Part shown: piece after piece, positions 17,864-27,149 of the stretch | How the letters are laid out: every line of letters begins with the position of its first letter | Numbering within the stretch: the stretch's first letter is position 1 | DNA from: Niabella sp. | GTDB taxonomy: Bacteria; Bacteroidota; Bacteroidia; Chitinophagales; Chitinophagaceae | Assembly (NCBI GenBank): GCA_017744715.1 | Contig: JAGIAT010000015.1 | Span: forward strand, 1 to 64,000 | DNA: 64,000 bases | Reading direction: 5' to 3' | The notes under the pieces: generated by a model | The model's database searches: none | What the model was told of the DNA's origin: nothing | What the model saw: the letters and a program-made list of their open reading frames with translations, nothing else | Translations under genes and position numbers: made by a program

Positions 17864-18664
17864 TTACAGATAGGTTCCCATTTCTTCCTGGTATTGTTTG
17901 GCTACTGCGGCCGCTGCGCTGCTGAAATCTTCCTGCCCTGAAGCGTAAATGACAGCCCGGCTTGCGTTTACCAAAAGACCGCAATCGTTGGTCATCGCTT
18001 TTTCAGAGATCTCCTGCAGGCTTCCACCCTGCGCGCCCACCCCTGGTACCAGGAGAAAATGACCGGGAATCAACTCCCGGATCCGGGTAAAAGCTTCCGC
18101 CTGCGTGGCTCCCACCACAAACATCAGGTTTTGGCCGGTGCCCCAGGACGACACGGTTTTTAATACTTTTTCATACAGCAGTCCGTCACCGCTGGCCTGC
18201 AGCTCAAAATCCCGCGCGCCCTTATTAGAGGTAAGTCCCAGTACAATGGCCCATTTGCCTTCGTATTCCAGGAAGGGCCGTACGCTGTCTTCGCCCATAT
18301 AAGGAGCTACGGTAACTGCATCAAAAGGCAGGGTTTCAAAAAATGCCTTGGCATACTGATCGCTGGTATTGCCGATATCCCCCCGTTTGGCATCTGCGAT
18401 CTTAAAATGACCGGCGCCAATATAATGCACGGTCTTTTCCATAGCATCCCAGCCCTTTGTTCCCAGGGCTTCATAAAAAGCCGTATTGATTTTATAGGCT
18501 ACACAGGTTTCCCTTGTGGCATCAATAATGGCCTTATTAAAAAGGAATATGGCATCCGGGTTCCCGGACAGGTGAACCGGGATTTTTGTAATGTCCGTAT
18601 CCAGTCCTACACATAAATAGGATCTTTTAGCATATATCTGTGCCACTAATTGTTCGCGCGTCAT
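17864..18664 (-). CDS. pyrF: Orotidine-5'-phosphate decarboxylase
   Basis: A 266-residue cytosolic enzyme of the longer (type 2) subfamily that makes UMP from OMP, the last step of de novo pyrimidine synthesis. The signature DAKRGDIGNT is at residues 91-100, with Lys93 as the catalytic lysine and flanking Asp residues. LCVGLDTD near the N-terminus and LLVPGVGAQGG near the phosphate site are also present. It follows manA by 29 bp on the same strand and may share its transcript. Confidence 0.96.
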   Translation of the reverse strand: MTREQLVAQIYAKRSYLCVGLDTDITKIPVHLSGNPDAIFLFNKAIIDATRETCVAYKINTAFYEALGTKGWDAMEKTVHYIGAGHFKIADAKRGDIGNTSDQYAKAFFETLPFDAVTVAPYMGEDSVRPFLEYEGKWAIVLGLTSNKGARDFELQASGDGLLYEKVLKTVSSWGTGQNLMFVVGATQAEAFTRIRELIPGHFLLVPGVGAQGGSLQEISEKAMTNDCGLLVNASRAVIYASGQEDFSSAAAAVAKQYQEEMGTYL

Positions 18665-18693
18665 GTATCTATCCGTTTTTAAATCTTCTTAAA

Positions 18694-19902
18694 TTATAGG
18701 GGAACCGTGGCCCTGAATATCCGGGAAGGAGCCCCGGCCAGTATTTTTATAACAGCACCCGGGAAGCCCGCTGCCGCTATAGATCCGGCTTTTAAAACAA
18801 TACGGGTATCATCGGCCGATAGTTCGGCTTCGCCCTCCGTTAACAGGAAAAGTTCGGCTGTTACCGGTTCCAGTACCAGCTCATCCCCTGTTCTCAGGTC
18901 GTATGAATGCAGCTCAAAATCCGGCACCGGCGCAGGGTATATTTTTTCCTTTTTATCGGCCCTTGCGGGGATGACCTGAGGATGCGTTGCTTCGCATTTG
19001 GTATGTTTCAGCAGTTCAACGGTATCGATATGCTTGGAGGTGAGTCCGCCGCGCAGCACATTATCCGAGCTGGCCATAATCTCTACGTTGTATCCTTCCA
19101 GGTAAGCATGTGGTACTCCCGCGTCCTGGAAAATGGCTTCCCCGGCGTTCAGGTGTACGATATTAAAAAAATAGATCGAAAAAATACCCCGGTCAATGGA
19201 TCCGGGCTGTATAAAGGTTTGCGCCGCACGGGCCGCCCAGAAGTCCTCGGAAGACCGGTTCAGCTTTTCCTGCAGGTACAGTGGAATGATGCGATTGATC
19301 AGCGGCTGCAATAATTCATTCACCTCTTCCTGTGGCAGCTCCATGGCCATTTTATACAGGCCCCGGTAACCTTCGGTTTTAAATACCGGTATAAATACAT
19401 GCAATTCCGGTACCGCCTCCAGCGTTTGAAGCAATTGCTTTTCCGGTTTAAAGCCATGCAGCAGGTAAAAACCGCTTAAGGCCACCATCAGCTCCGGCTT
19501 ATGATTGGCATCTTTATAATTCCGGTCGGGTGCATTTAAAGCCGTGCCTTTTTGATTTTCCGCCTCAAAATCCAATGCAGCCTGCACTTTTGAAGGATGC
19601 ACCTGAATAGAAAGCATATCCTTTACATCCAGTACTTTTAATAAATAAGGCATCTGGCCAAACGCTCCGTTTACAGTGGCTCCCAGCAATGCATCCGGGT
19701 TCATCCGGATATACTCCCGCAGCAACACTTCCCGGCCGTTGTTTAGTGTGAGGGTACAATTGGCCCCCGGATGCACACCCATCCAGTATTCTGCAAAGGG
19801 TTTCATCTGTGGATTTTCTACCTGAAGCAGGGCCGGAATAAACGAAACGCCTCCCCAGTCGTAATGCTTTACATCTCCTTTGAGTAACGCCAGTTTTTGC
19901 AT
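18694..19902 (-). CDS. manA: Class I mannose-6-phosphate isomerase
   Basis: The start MQKLALLKGDVKHYDWGG at 19902 matches the family N-terminus; the frame is open 16 more codons but that would overlap yraN on the other strand. The resulting 402-residue zinc enzyme interconverts mannose-6-P and fructose-6-P. The zinc ligands lie in QVHPSK and NHKPELM, and further on AGEAIFQDAGVPHAYLEG forms the cupin-like active-site wall. It is cytosolic and links mannose use with GDP-sugar supply. Confidence 0.94.
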   Translation of the reverse strand: MQKLALLKGDVKHYDWGGVSFIPALLQVENPQMKPFAEYWMGVHPGANCTLTLNNGREVLLREYIRMNPDALLGATVNGAFGQMPYLLKVLDVKDMLSIQVHPSKVQAALDFEAENQKGTALNAPDRNYKDANHKPELMVALSGFYLLHGFKPEKQLLQTLEAVPELHVFIPVFKTEGYRGLYKMAMELPQEEVNELLQPLINRIIPLYLQEKLNRSSEDFWAARAAQTFIQPGSIDRGIFSIYFFNIVHLNAGEAIFQDAGVPHAYLEGYNVEIMASSDNVLRGGLTSKHIDTVELLKHTKCEATHPQVIPARADKKEKIYPAPVPDFELHSYDLRTGDELVLEPVTAELFLLTEGEAELSADDTRIVLKAGSIAAAGFPGAVIKILAGAPSRIFRATVPL

Positions 19903-19940
19903 ATTAAAAATTGGATTAACTTGGGGGTAAAGATAACTGA

Positions 19941-20294
19941 ATGGCCACACATAATCAATTAGGAAAACACGGCGAAGACCTTGCAGCGGCCTACCTGATC
20001 CAAAGCGGTTATACTATCCTTTTCCAAAACTGGCGCTATTCTCATTATGAAATTGACATTATTGCCACCAAAAACAACAAATTGCACTTTGTAGAAGTAA
20101 AAACCCGGAGCAGCAACCAATTTGGCTACCCCGAAGAAAGTGTTACCAAAAAGAAGTTCCGCTATTTACAACAGGCGGCGGACGAATTCCTGTACCAGCA
20201 TCCCGGGCATTACCGGATCCAGTACGATATTTTGTCAATTACCTTCCGCGCCGGGCAGCCCGAGTTTTTTTTGATCGAGGATTTTTTTTTGTGA
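19941..20294 (+). CDS. yraN: UPF0102/YraN-family putative endonuclease
   Basis: A 117-residue protein of the YraN family, a small restriction-endonuclease-like fold. The active-site pattern is seen as E-x-DIIA (YEIDIIA) and FVEVKTR, with N-terminal GKHGEDLAAAYL. Its role is not well defined; a DNA repair or uptake link is often suggested because of the nuclease core. It is divergent from manA with a 38-bp gap. Confidence 0.93.
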   Translation: MATHNQLGKHGEDLAAAYLIQSGYTILFQNWRYSHYEIDIIATKNNKLHFVEVKTRSSNQFGYPEESVTKKKFRYLQQAADEFLYQHPGHYRIQYDILSITFRAGQPEFFLIEDFFL

Positions 20295-20296
20295 GG

Positions 20297-20388
20297 GTTG
20301 AGATTTGAGATTCCAGATTTGAGAGTTCAGATTCGAGAGTTGAGATTTGAGATGGTCCTGTCTGAAATCTCCTTTCTCAATTCTCAAT
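20297..20388. repeat. 14-bp-period array with inverted arm
   Basis: Four consecutive 14-bp units: GTTGAGATTTGAGA at 20297-20310 and again exactly at 20339-20352, with TTCCAGATTTGAGA and GTTCAGATTCGAGA between them. An arm in opposite orientation follows (TCTGAAATCTC, then TCTCAATTCTCAA, 20361-20387), so the transcript could fold back. It fills the gap between yraN and the next gene. Confidence 0.75.
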
Positions 20389-20444
20389 GCTTCTTTGTAA
20401 ATTAGCGATCTGCATTTATTTTATAACGATCTAAACAACAAGGA

Positions 20445-21128
20445 ATGAGACTAAAAACCTTTTCATTAAGTGCTGTTGCGCTGGCTACCCTGCTTGCCTC
20501 CTGTGGTGGCGGCGGCGCTGAAGGACCAACCGAAACAACGGCTACTTCTTTTTGTACCGATTCTGCCTGTATTAAAGACCCCATCCGCTTGGGCAGTCCT
20601 ACGCCAGATAAACCTTCCGTAACCATAAGTTTTAAAGACTGTCAGATCGACTCTATTGTTTTTGACAACGGGAAAGTAGGCAATGCCAAGATCGGCTTTG
20701 CAGATTTCTTCGGGGGTCGTACGGTTAAAGCCAGTAAATCACTTTTCGGGTATGCATTTGGCGACGGGCAAGCCGCATGGCTAAAGTTCAACGACTGTGC
20801 CACCGGGCGCGGTTACCTTATTAAAGTACCCGCAGCCAAAGGCGTTAGCCCTATGAAATATTTCAGTGCGGTGAACAGCTTCGATCCCAAATTCAGGGTT
20901 GCTGACGGACTGGTATCCTATTACGACAATACCTTCCTGTATGTGGAAGATATACAAACCGGTAAAGTTGCAAAAACCTTGCTGACCGATACGGGTGTAA
21001 AAGGGGTGGATCATGACAATGTGCATTCCTTCCTGGATTCTGTAAATATCGGGAAAGATCACCTGTATGCTAAAATCAAATATGAAGGGAAAGACATCGT
21101 GCATGATGTGCCCCTTTCTTTTAAATAA
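20445..21128 (+). CDS. Hypothetical lipoprotein
   Basis: A 227-residue protein with a lipoprotein signal (MRLKTFSLSAVALATLLASC, Cys20 lipidated) and a GGGGAEG linker. The mature part has four further Cys residues (SFCTDSACIKD and later FKDCQID, NDCATGRG) that could form disulfides, and alternating beta-type segments. I recognise no family. It stands between the 14-bp repeat array and a MITE-like element. Confidence 0.8.
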   Translation: MRLKTFSLSAVALATLLASCGGGGAEGPTETTATSFCTDSACIKDPIRLGSPTPDKPSVTISFKDCQIDSIVFDNGKVGNAKIGFADFFGGRTVKASKSLFGYAFGDGQAAWLKFNDCATGRGYLIKVPAAKGVSPMKYFSAVNSFDPKFRVADGLVSYYDNTFLYVEDIQTGKVAKTLLTDTGVKGVDHDNVHSFLDSVNIGKDHLYAKIKYEGKDIVHDVPLSFK

Positions 21129-21143
21129 TTAAACAAAATCCGG

Positions 21144-21271
21144 AAAGGAGGTTGTATCAAAAGTCGCTTTACGATATACGGTCATCCAGTATTTATTATC
21201 TGTTGACGGGTTATCATTTTTACAGGCCGGAACAAGTTTAGCCGGTAACGTTTTTTAATACAGCCTCCTTT
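21144..21271. mobile_element. MITE-like element with terminal inverted repeats
   Basis: AAAGGAGGTTGTATCAAAA (21144-21162) faces its near-complement at 21251-21271; 17 of 19 positions pair. The 122-bp interval between the outer GGAGG and CCTCC encodes nothing. The ends resemble in form those of some IS1182/IS4-type elements (from memory), which suggests a non-autonomous relic. No target-site duplication is visible, and it ends 10 bp before xerD, so it may also supply the xerD leader or a terminator for the lipoprotein gene. Confidence 0.5.
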
Positions 21272-21278
21272 TATTTTT

Positions 21279-22187
21279 ATGTGGGAATCCTATAAGAAAA
21301 GTTTCCAGGCCTATTTAAAACTGGAGAAATCACTTTCCGGCAATTCTACGGAAGCCTACCTGAGAGATATCGATAAGCTGACCGCCTACCTGCAATTGCA
21401 ATCGCTGGCGCTGGCACCGGCAGATGTTACATTAAAACACCTCCAGGCATTCCTGGAGTGGATTTCAGAACTGGGTATACAACCCGCCTCCCAGGCAAGG
21501 ATCATTTCGGGTATCCGCGCCTTTTACCGGTTCTGCCTGCTGGAAAACATCGTACAACAGGACCCCACCCTGTTGGTAGAAGCTCCAAAAACCCGGCGCA
21601 TCCTCCCGGACGTGCTGAGCTTTGAAGAAATTGAGCAGATCCTTTCGGCGATTGACCTTAGCAAACCGGAAGGTACCCGCAATAAAGCGATTATAGAAAC
21701 CATGTACAGTTGTGGATTGCGGGTGAGTGAAGTGGTACAGTTACGGATCTCGCAGCTCTACCTGGATGTTGGATATATCCGGGTTATTGGCAAGGGCGAT
21801 AAGGAGCGGCTGGTGCCCATCGGCGGCACGGCCGTCAAACATATAAAAATATACCTGCAGGAAATTCGCCCGCAACTGGCTGTAAAACCGGGTAACGAGG
21901 ATATTGTTTTTTTAAACAAGCGGGGCACATTGCTTACCCGGGTAATGATCTTCCTGGTTATAAAGGACCTCGCCGCAAAGGCCCGGATTCAAAAGACCAT
22001 TTCACCACATACCTTCCGCCATTCCTTTGCCACCCATTTGATTGAAGGTGGTGCCAATTTGCGCGCAGTGCAGGAAATGCTGGGGCATGAAAGTATTACC
22101 ACCACTGAAATTTACACCCACCTCGACCGGGAATTCCTCCGGAAAACACTGGATCAGTTTCACCCGCTTTTCAACAAAAACAGCTGA
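21279..22187 (+). CDS. xerD: Site-specific tyrosine recombinase XerD
   Basis: A 302-residue tyrosine recombinase of standard length. The N-terminal SAM-like domain (1-90) begins YKKSFQAYLKLEKSLSGNS. The catalytic domain shows R148 (CGLRVSEV), K172 (GKGDKERLVP), H244 and R247 (HTFRHSFATHL), H270 (MLGHESITTT) and nucleophile Y279 (IYTHLDR). With XerC it resolves chromosome dimers at dif before division. The upstream flank is the MITE-like element, so its promoter probably lies in or before that element. Confidence 0.95.
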   Translation: MWESYKKSFQAYLKLEKSLSGNSTEAYLRDIDKLTAYLQLQSLALAPADVTLKHLQAFLEWISELGIQPASQARIISGIRAFYRFCLLENIVQQDPTLLVEAPKTRRILPDVLSFEEIEQILSAIDLSKPEGTRNKAIIETMYSCGLRVSEVVQLRISQLYLDVGYIRVIGKGDKERLVPIGGTAVKHIKIYLQEIRPQLAVKPGNEDIVFLNKRGTLLTRVMIFLVIKDLAAKARIQKTISPHTFRHSFATHLIEGGANLRAVQEMLGHESITTTEIYTHLDREFLRKTLDQFHPLFNKNS

Positions 22188-22205
22188 ACATTGTTAGGTT
22201 GCAGG

Positions 22206-22400
22206 ATGCCGAATCAATACGTGTTTTATCGGAATGCATACCGCTCCATTTTCCGCAGGCCCCGGGCTGCCGTAACACGGCTGGTAACCCCGGTTTATCA
22301 GCCCGTTTTGCCCAAGGGCGAACCTCAAAAGGAGAATGCATGGGAGTGGTTACGCAAAAAATTTCCGGACGTACATCAAATAGGCAAGGGCAACTTATAA
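22206..22400 (+). CDS. Small hypothetical protein
   Basis: A 64-residue frame starting MPNQYVFYRNAYRSIFRR and ending ENAWEWLRKKFPDVHQIGKG, 18 bp after xerD. The C-terminal part has the look of a real amphipathic helix, and the competing frame here reads poorly. It is basic and has no signal peptide. I recognise no family; it could be a chance frame. Confidence 0.4.
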   Translation: MPNQYVFYRNAYRSIFRRPRAAVTRLVTPVYQPVLPKGEPQKENAWEWLRKKFPDVHQIGKGNL

Positions 22401-22438
22401 TATTCTTCTATTTTCGCAAGTACCAAAAACAATCATCA

Positions 22439-23269
22439 ATGAAACGAATCTTTTTATCATTTTTTTTAGCAGGAGCTTTGTGCTCGGTTCAGGCACAGGT
22501 AAAGGTTCCCGCAGCCAGTCCGGCGCAAACCACCAAACAGGATTTCGGTTTGGGCACTATTGAATGGTCTTACAGCCGTCCCAGCCTGAAGGGCCGCCAG
22601 TTGTACACCGATCTTGCCCCGGCTGGAAAGCTCTGGCGTACGGGGGCCAACGGGTCTACTACCCTAACCATCAGCGATGAGGTCATTATCGGAGGCAAAA
22701 CCATTCCTGCCGGTAAGTACGGATTGCTTACGATTCCGGACCGTAAATCCTGGACCGTTATTCTCACCAAACAAACCGATGTAACCAGTGATCCCACGGC
22801 CTATAAAACATCCGATGATGTGGTAAGGGTATCGGTAGCACCGGTAACTACAAAAAACAATACGGAAACCTTTACCATCCAGCTGGCAAATATCACCCCA
22901 ACAACGGCGGAGTTACAGCTTTCCTGGGGGAATGTACTGGTTCCGGTTCCGGTAAAAACCGAGATCGATGCCCGGATCATGGCATCCATTGATGCATCCC
23001 TGCAATCAGACAAGCCGGCCTATTTTCAGGCAGCAACATACTATCTTGAAAATAACAAGGACCTCAACAAGGCGATTGAATGGTTTTCAAAAGCAGCCGC
23101 GGCCCAGCCCAAGGCGTACTGGATCCAGTATCAATATGCAAAGGCACTGGCAAAGGCCGGACGGAAAAAGGATGCCCGGGCTGCAGCAGAAGCATCCATG
23201 CAGCTGGCCAAAGAAAACAACAACGATGATTATGTACGCAACAATCAAAAACTGATCGCAACCCTGTAA
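22439..23269 (+). CDS. DUF2911 domain protein with TPR-like C-terminus
   Basis: The start MKRIFLSFFLAGALCSVQAQ at 22439 gives a good signal peptide and 276 residues; the longer open frame upstream has no coding character. The DUF2911 domain (about 25-175) contains GTIEWSYSRPSLKGRQ, PAGKLWRTGANGST and IPAGKYGLLTIPD. The last 90 residues form TPR-like helices (AIEWFSKAAAAQPKAYW). The family is exported and widespread in Bacteroidota, with no known function. Confidence 0.88.
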   Translation: MKRIFLSFFLAGALCSVQAQVKVPAASPAQTTKQDFGLGTIEWSYSRPSLKGRQLYTDLAPAGKLWRTGANGSTTLTISDEVIIGGKTIPAGKYGLLTIPDRKSWTVILTKQTDVTSDPTAYKTSDDVVRVSVAPVTTKNNTETFTIQLANITPTTAELQLSWGNVLVPVPVKTEIDARIMASIDASLQSDKPAYFQAATYYLENNKDLNKAIEWFSKAAAAQPKAYWIQYQYAKALAKAGRKKDARAAAEASMQLAKENNNDDYVRNNQKLIATL

Positions 23270-23293
23270 TCATTTGCACCTAAAAACATCATC

Positions 23294-24172
23294 ATGAAAA
23301 AAATAGCCCTGGCACTCTTCGCGTTCGCCGCATCCGCCGTTTCCCTGTTGCATGCGCAAACCGTTACACTGAAGTTCAACCCTGCAAATGGCAGCCGGTA
23401 CGACGTTATTAATACCAATACCCTCCGTATGAAACAAACGTTGATGGGTCAGGTAATGAATATGGACTTCAGTACCACAGCAAACATGCGCTATGAACTG
23501 GCAGATGCGGGTGCAGAGAAGGTTGTAGTGATTAGCTATGGCCCTGTAAAAACAGCGATCAACTTTGCAGGCCAGGAATTGCATATTGACAGCGAGAGCC
23601 CCGATACGGCCAATGCCGCCAACAAAATATTCCGGTCCATCCGCGGCAAAAAGGTAAAAGCCTTCATCGCCGCAGACGGTACGGTAAAAAAGATGGAAGG
23701 CTGGGAGCAATTAACAGGTGCGCTGGGCACCGACCAGGAATCCCGGGCCATCGCCGGCGAATTGTTCTCCGAGGCCACTATAAAAAGTTTGCTGGAACAG
23801 GGTTTTAAAATGTATCCCGAAAAACCGGTATCGGCCGGAAGTACCTGGGCATCTGTTATCCGGATTGAAAAGCCGTACAAACTGACCATGCACAATCAAT
23901 ATACCCTGAAAAAGATCGAGGGTGGTAAAAGCCTGATCAGCATCGACGGTAAAGTAGGTACCAATGGCGTTACAAAAATGGAGCAGCAGGGCATGGATGT
24001 GGAAGTAAACCTGGATGGTACGGTTAGCGGTACCATATCTCTGGATAATGCCACCGGCATCACCGATACCTCCAACCTGGTTCAGCAGCTTAAGGGCACC
24101 ATGAAAGTGCAGGGGATGGAAGTACCCATGGAAGCCACCGTGGAAACAAACATTCAAATGAAGCAACGTTAA
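23294..24172 (+). CDS. Secreted protein, DUF6263-like
   Basis: A 292-residue protein with a signal peptide ending LLHAQ. The mature part is predicted all-beta, with repeated Thr-rich strands (NTNTLRMKQTLMGQVMNMDF) and the pattern EKPVSAGSTWAS followed by YTLKKIEGGKSLISIDGKV. It resembles DUF6263-type exported proteins; this assignment is tentative. It lies 24 bp after the DUF2911 gene, probably in the same transcript, and ends at a strong terminator. Confidence 0.7.
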   Translation: MKKIALALFAFAASAVSLLHAQTVTLKFNPANGSRYDVINTNTLRMKQTLMGQVMNMDFSTTANMRYELADAGAEKVVVISYGPVKTAINFAGQELHIDSESPDTANAANKIFRSIRGKKVKAFIAADGTVKKMEGWEQLTGALGTDQESRAIAGELFSEATIKSLLEQGFKMYPEKPVSAGSTWASVIRIEKPYKLTMHNQYTLKKIEGGKSLISIDGKVGTNGVTKMEQQGMDVEVNLDGTVSGTISLDNATGITDTSNLVQQLKGTMKVQGMEVPMEATVETNIQMKQR

Positions 24173-24204
24173 AGCGTTCCCGGATCGTATCCAACGCATT
24201 CAAA

Positions 24205-24243
24205 GAAAATCGGTCCGCATTACCCGGACCGATTTTCTTTTTT
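24205..24243 (+). terminator. Terminator after the DUF2911 operon
   Basis: A 13-bp stem, GAAAATCGGTCCG and its complement around the loop CATTACC, is followed by TTTTTT on the plus strand. Confidence 0.93.
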
Positions 24244-24245
24244 GG

Positions 24246-26384
24246 TTATTGTGTATTGATTTTATAATCTTTGGGCGGTGTAGCTCCCAGCAGGTGCTCC
24301 ACAAAATAATCCCAGCGGCGCCGCATCATATAATAAGAATCCGTTCCGTAACCATGCCGTGCATTCGGAATGACCACGAGGTCGAAGGATTTATTCGCCT
24401 TGATCAGTGCATCGGCCACCAGGTAGGTATTATAGGGCGGTACATTATCATCCATGCCCCCCGTTACCAGCATTAATTTTCCCTGCAGGTTTTTTGCATA
24501 AAGCTGGTTGGCCTGTTGCTCATAATTATCGCCCTGCAGCAAACCGATATACCGCTCGCCCCAGTCGTCTTCATAATTGCGGTTATCATGATTACCGGAT
24601 TCCGCGATCCCCACTTTAAAGATCTCCGGATATTTAAACATTGCCGACGCCGTTGCAAAACCACCACCGGAATGGCCCCAGATACCCACCCGATCCAGGT
24701 CCATAAAGCTGTTCCGGGCAGCCAGTTGCCGCAGACCGGCTATCTGGTCCGGCAATGTATTTTCGCCCATATGCCCATAGCAGGCATCATGAAATGCTTT
24801 GGACCGGTTGGGATTGCAACTGCCTTCCAGCCGTACAACAATAAATCCCAGTTCGGCCAGGGCCTGGAAATCTCCGGCAGCCGCATTAAATGACCAGTTG
24901 CCTACACTTCCGCCCTGCGGGCCGGGATAGATATACACCACCACCGGATACTTCTTCGAGGGATCCAGGTTGCCCGGTTTATAGAGCAAGCCATAAAGAT
25001 CAAATTGCTGGTTGGCCGATTTTACCGTAAAGACTTCCGGCGCCAGCCAGCCGGCCTGTTTCAGTGCTGCAAGATCAACTGCCCCCAATTCCCGGAGCGT
25101 CTTTCCGGACAAATCTTTCAGCCTGGTTACCGGCGGCACCACGGGTGTGGAATATTTATCGATGAAATAATTTTTATCCGGAGAAAGGGTGATCGTATGA
25201 TTGCCCGGTTCCGGCGTAAGCGCCACCACTGTTTTACCATTAAAGTCTGTTTTGTAAAAATGGCTGAAATAGGGATTTTCACCCGGCTCTTTTCCCTTTG
25301 CTTCAAAAAGGATCTGCCGTTTTTTTGCATCTACCTCCAGCATCCGGGTCACCACAAAATCGCCTTTGGTAATTTGCTGTTTTACGGCTCCGGTTGCCAG
25401 GTCATACAAATAAAGATGGCCCCATCCGCTCCGTTCGGAGTACCAGATTGCTTCATTTGTGCCGGAAAGAAATTTCCAGTTCGCCATTCCCTGGCCGGAT
25501 TCATATTGTGTGGGCACCTGCTCCTCAAATACAGTGCGTATGGCTCCGGTAGCGATATCAGCGATCCGGAACTGTGCTATCTTATGATCCCGGCTTACCG
25601 ATACAAAGGCCAGTTGTTTACCATCGGCGCTCCATTCATTATCACCAAAATCGCCGTCACAGGCAATGTCATCGCAAAGCGTTCCCCGGCGATCGTCCGG
25701 CTGCATCTTAAAACGGGTTATGGCGGCTGTTTCCACGTCAATCACCAGCCGGTGTATTTTTATAATGGCACTGTCGCCGGGCAAAGGGTACTTCCACTGC
25801 TCCAGCTCCGGTGCGCCAACTTTTGTGCGCACCAGGTACATATCTTTTACATGGCGCTGATCCTGTTGAAACGTGGCAATTTTCCGGCTGTCCGGCGACC
25901 ACAAAACAATCGGGCGGTCCGAATGCGTCCACCCCGCATTATCCGTGGCATAGCCAAAATCTTTTATTCCGTCGATGGTCAACGGCTGCTCTTTCCCCGA
26001 TGCCAGATCTTTTACCCAAAGATTCCAGTCTTTTATGTACACTTCCTTCTTTCCATCGGGCGATACCACTCCCGGAACAGCGGCCTTTCTTCTGGCGGCC
26101 AGTTTGCCCGCTTCCGGAGATTGGCTGGTCATTACCTGTCCTCCCTTCTTTACGGCAGGATCAATGATCACATACTGTTTGGTGGAAGGCAACTGGTACC
26201 AAAGTTTTCCGTCCGGCTGCCACTGGGGATTTACGGCCTGGCTATTGTACGCCTTTGCCGCACTGCCGCCGCTCATTACCCGCACCGCCTGGTCATAATC
26301 TGCTGTGGTAACTATCTTTTTTTGCTGGGCAGTTAATCCCAGTCCTATATACAGCAGCCCGGTTAACAGTAAACATTTCTTCAT
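24246..26384 (-). CDS. S9-family (DPP IV-like) serine peptidase
   Basis: The start MKKCLLLTGLLYIGLGLTAQ at 26384 gives a signal peptide and 712 residues. Residues about 30-450 form a DPP IV-type beta-propeller (LWSPDSRKIATFQQDQRH, KQLAFVSVSRDHK). The C-terminal alpha/beta-hydrolase carries nucleophile Ser572 in GHSGGGF, Asp645/Asp646 in MDDNVPP and His677 in NARHGYG. Most DPP IV relatives have Gly-Trp-Ser-Tyr-Gly; here the nucleophile elbow is GHSGGG. It probably trims dipeptides from peptides in the periplasm. Confidence 0.93.
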   Translation of the reverse strand: MKKCLLLTGLLYIGLGLTAQQKKIVTTADYDQAVRVMSGGSAAKAYNSQAVNPQWQPDGKLWYQLPSTKQYVIIDPAVKKGGQVMTSQSPEAGKLAARRKAAVPGVVSPDGKKEVYIKDWNLWVKDLASGKEQPLTIDGIKDFGYATDNAGWTHSDRPIVLWSPDSRKIATFQQDQRHVKDMYLVRTKVGAPELEQWKYPLPGDSAIIKIHRLVIDVETAAITRFKMQPDDRRGTLCDDIACDGDFGDNEWSADGKQLAFVSVSRDHKIAQFRIADIATGAIRTVFEEQVPTQYESGQGMANWKFLSGTNEAIWYSERSGWGHLYLYDLATGAVKQQITKGDFVVTRMLEVDAKKRQILFEAKGKEPGENPYFSHFYKTDFNGKTVVALTPEPGNHTITLSPDKNYFIDKYSTPVVPPVTRLKDLSGKTLRELGAVDLAALKQAGWLAPEVFTVKSANQQFDLYGLLYKPGNLDPSKKYPVVVYIYPGPQGGSVGNWSFNAAAGDFQALAELGFIVVRLEGSCNPNRSKAFHDACYGHMGENTLPDQIAGLRQLAARNSFMDLDRVGIWGHSGGGFATASAMFKYPEIFKVGIAESGNHDNRNYEDDWGERYIGLLQGDNYEQQANQLYAKNLQGKLMLVTGGMDDNVPPYNTYLVADALIKANKSFDLVVIPNARHGYGTDSYYMMRRRWDYFVEHLLGATPPKDYKINTQ

Positions 26385-26563
26385 AAACAACGCCATTATA
26401 ATATGCTTTGAAAATTTCCGGGCAAATTAGTTTAATTTTTCGGAAATTTGTATCCGACGGTGGGTTATCGGATTTCAGGCTGCCGGGTTCTGTTGTATTG
26501 TTATGATTAGAAGCTACCTGTTCTATTTCTTAATACCTATGCGTCTTTTGTTAAAAACAGGAA

Positions 26564-27064
26564 ATGAATGGTTTCAGGTACATAAAATGGCTGCTTGCTC
26601 TTGGTATTGCCGGAATCATTACCGGTTGCCAGAAGAACGGCGATTCTACGCCTGATGGCTATATCCGCACTACCATTTTTGAAAATCCTTTACCCGAGCC
26701 GGTCACCGTACAGTATTTTAATGCCCGGATCAGCCCGAAGGGTGATACTATAATTCTTTTCTCGGGGCAAAAGATCCTTATTGATGCCAATTCCAGTACG
26801 CAGGTTGTAGAAACCGTTTGTTTAAAAGATTGTGCTCCGCAGCTTACACCACCGGTGCTCAATATGGCCCGCATCACTATCGGAGACTGGCAACAAACAG
26901 TGATCAATTGCAACGCTACTCCATCCGGCACTCCCATGCCCGATTGCGGGAAAGATCCCTCCAATATTTTCAATGATGCCTTATGGACGGTAACGAAAAA
27001 AAGTTCAGGAGATATTCTTAAAACCTACACCTTTAACCCACTTGGTTACAGCAAGGCCCAGTAA
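26564..27064 (+). CDS. Hypothetical lipoprotein
   Basis: A 166-residue protein with lipobox IITGC (about residue 22 lipidated) after a hydrophobic helix. The mature part holds Cys pairs (VCLKDCAPQ, INCNATPS, PDCGKDP) and beta-type segments. No family recognised. It is followed 85 bp later by another exported protein on the same strand. Confidence 0.72.
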   Translation: MNGFRYIKWLLALGIAGIITGCQKNGDSTPDGYIRTTIFENPLPEPVTVQYFNARISPKGDTIILFSGQKILIDANSSTQVVETVCLKDCAPQLTPPVLNMARITIGDWQQTVINCNATPSGTPMPDCGKDPSNIFNDALWTVTKKSSGDILKTYTFNPLGYSKAQ

Positions 27065-27149
27065 TTTACGATACCGTTAAGACGGTTTAACAAAACATTG
27101 GAGTACACCGCAGACGCCCGAAGAGAAAGCCTGCTTAATTTTAACATAC

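Noticed and set aside
22199..22438. Extension of the DUF2911 gene by 80 codons
   Set aside because: The extra part has no homology character, and the signal peptide begins at the Met at 22439.
25005..26336. 443-codon plus-strand frame opposite the S9 peptidase
   Set aside because: Despite its length it is rich in Cys, His and Arg runs with no family pattern, while the minus-strand frame has a full catalytic triad and signal peptide.
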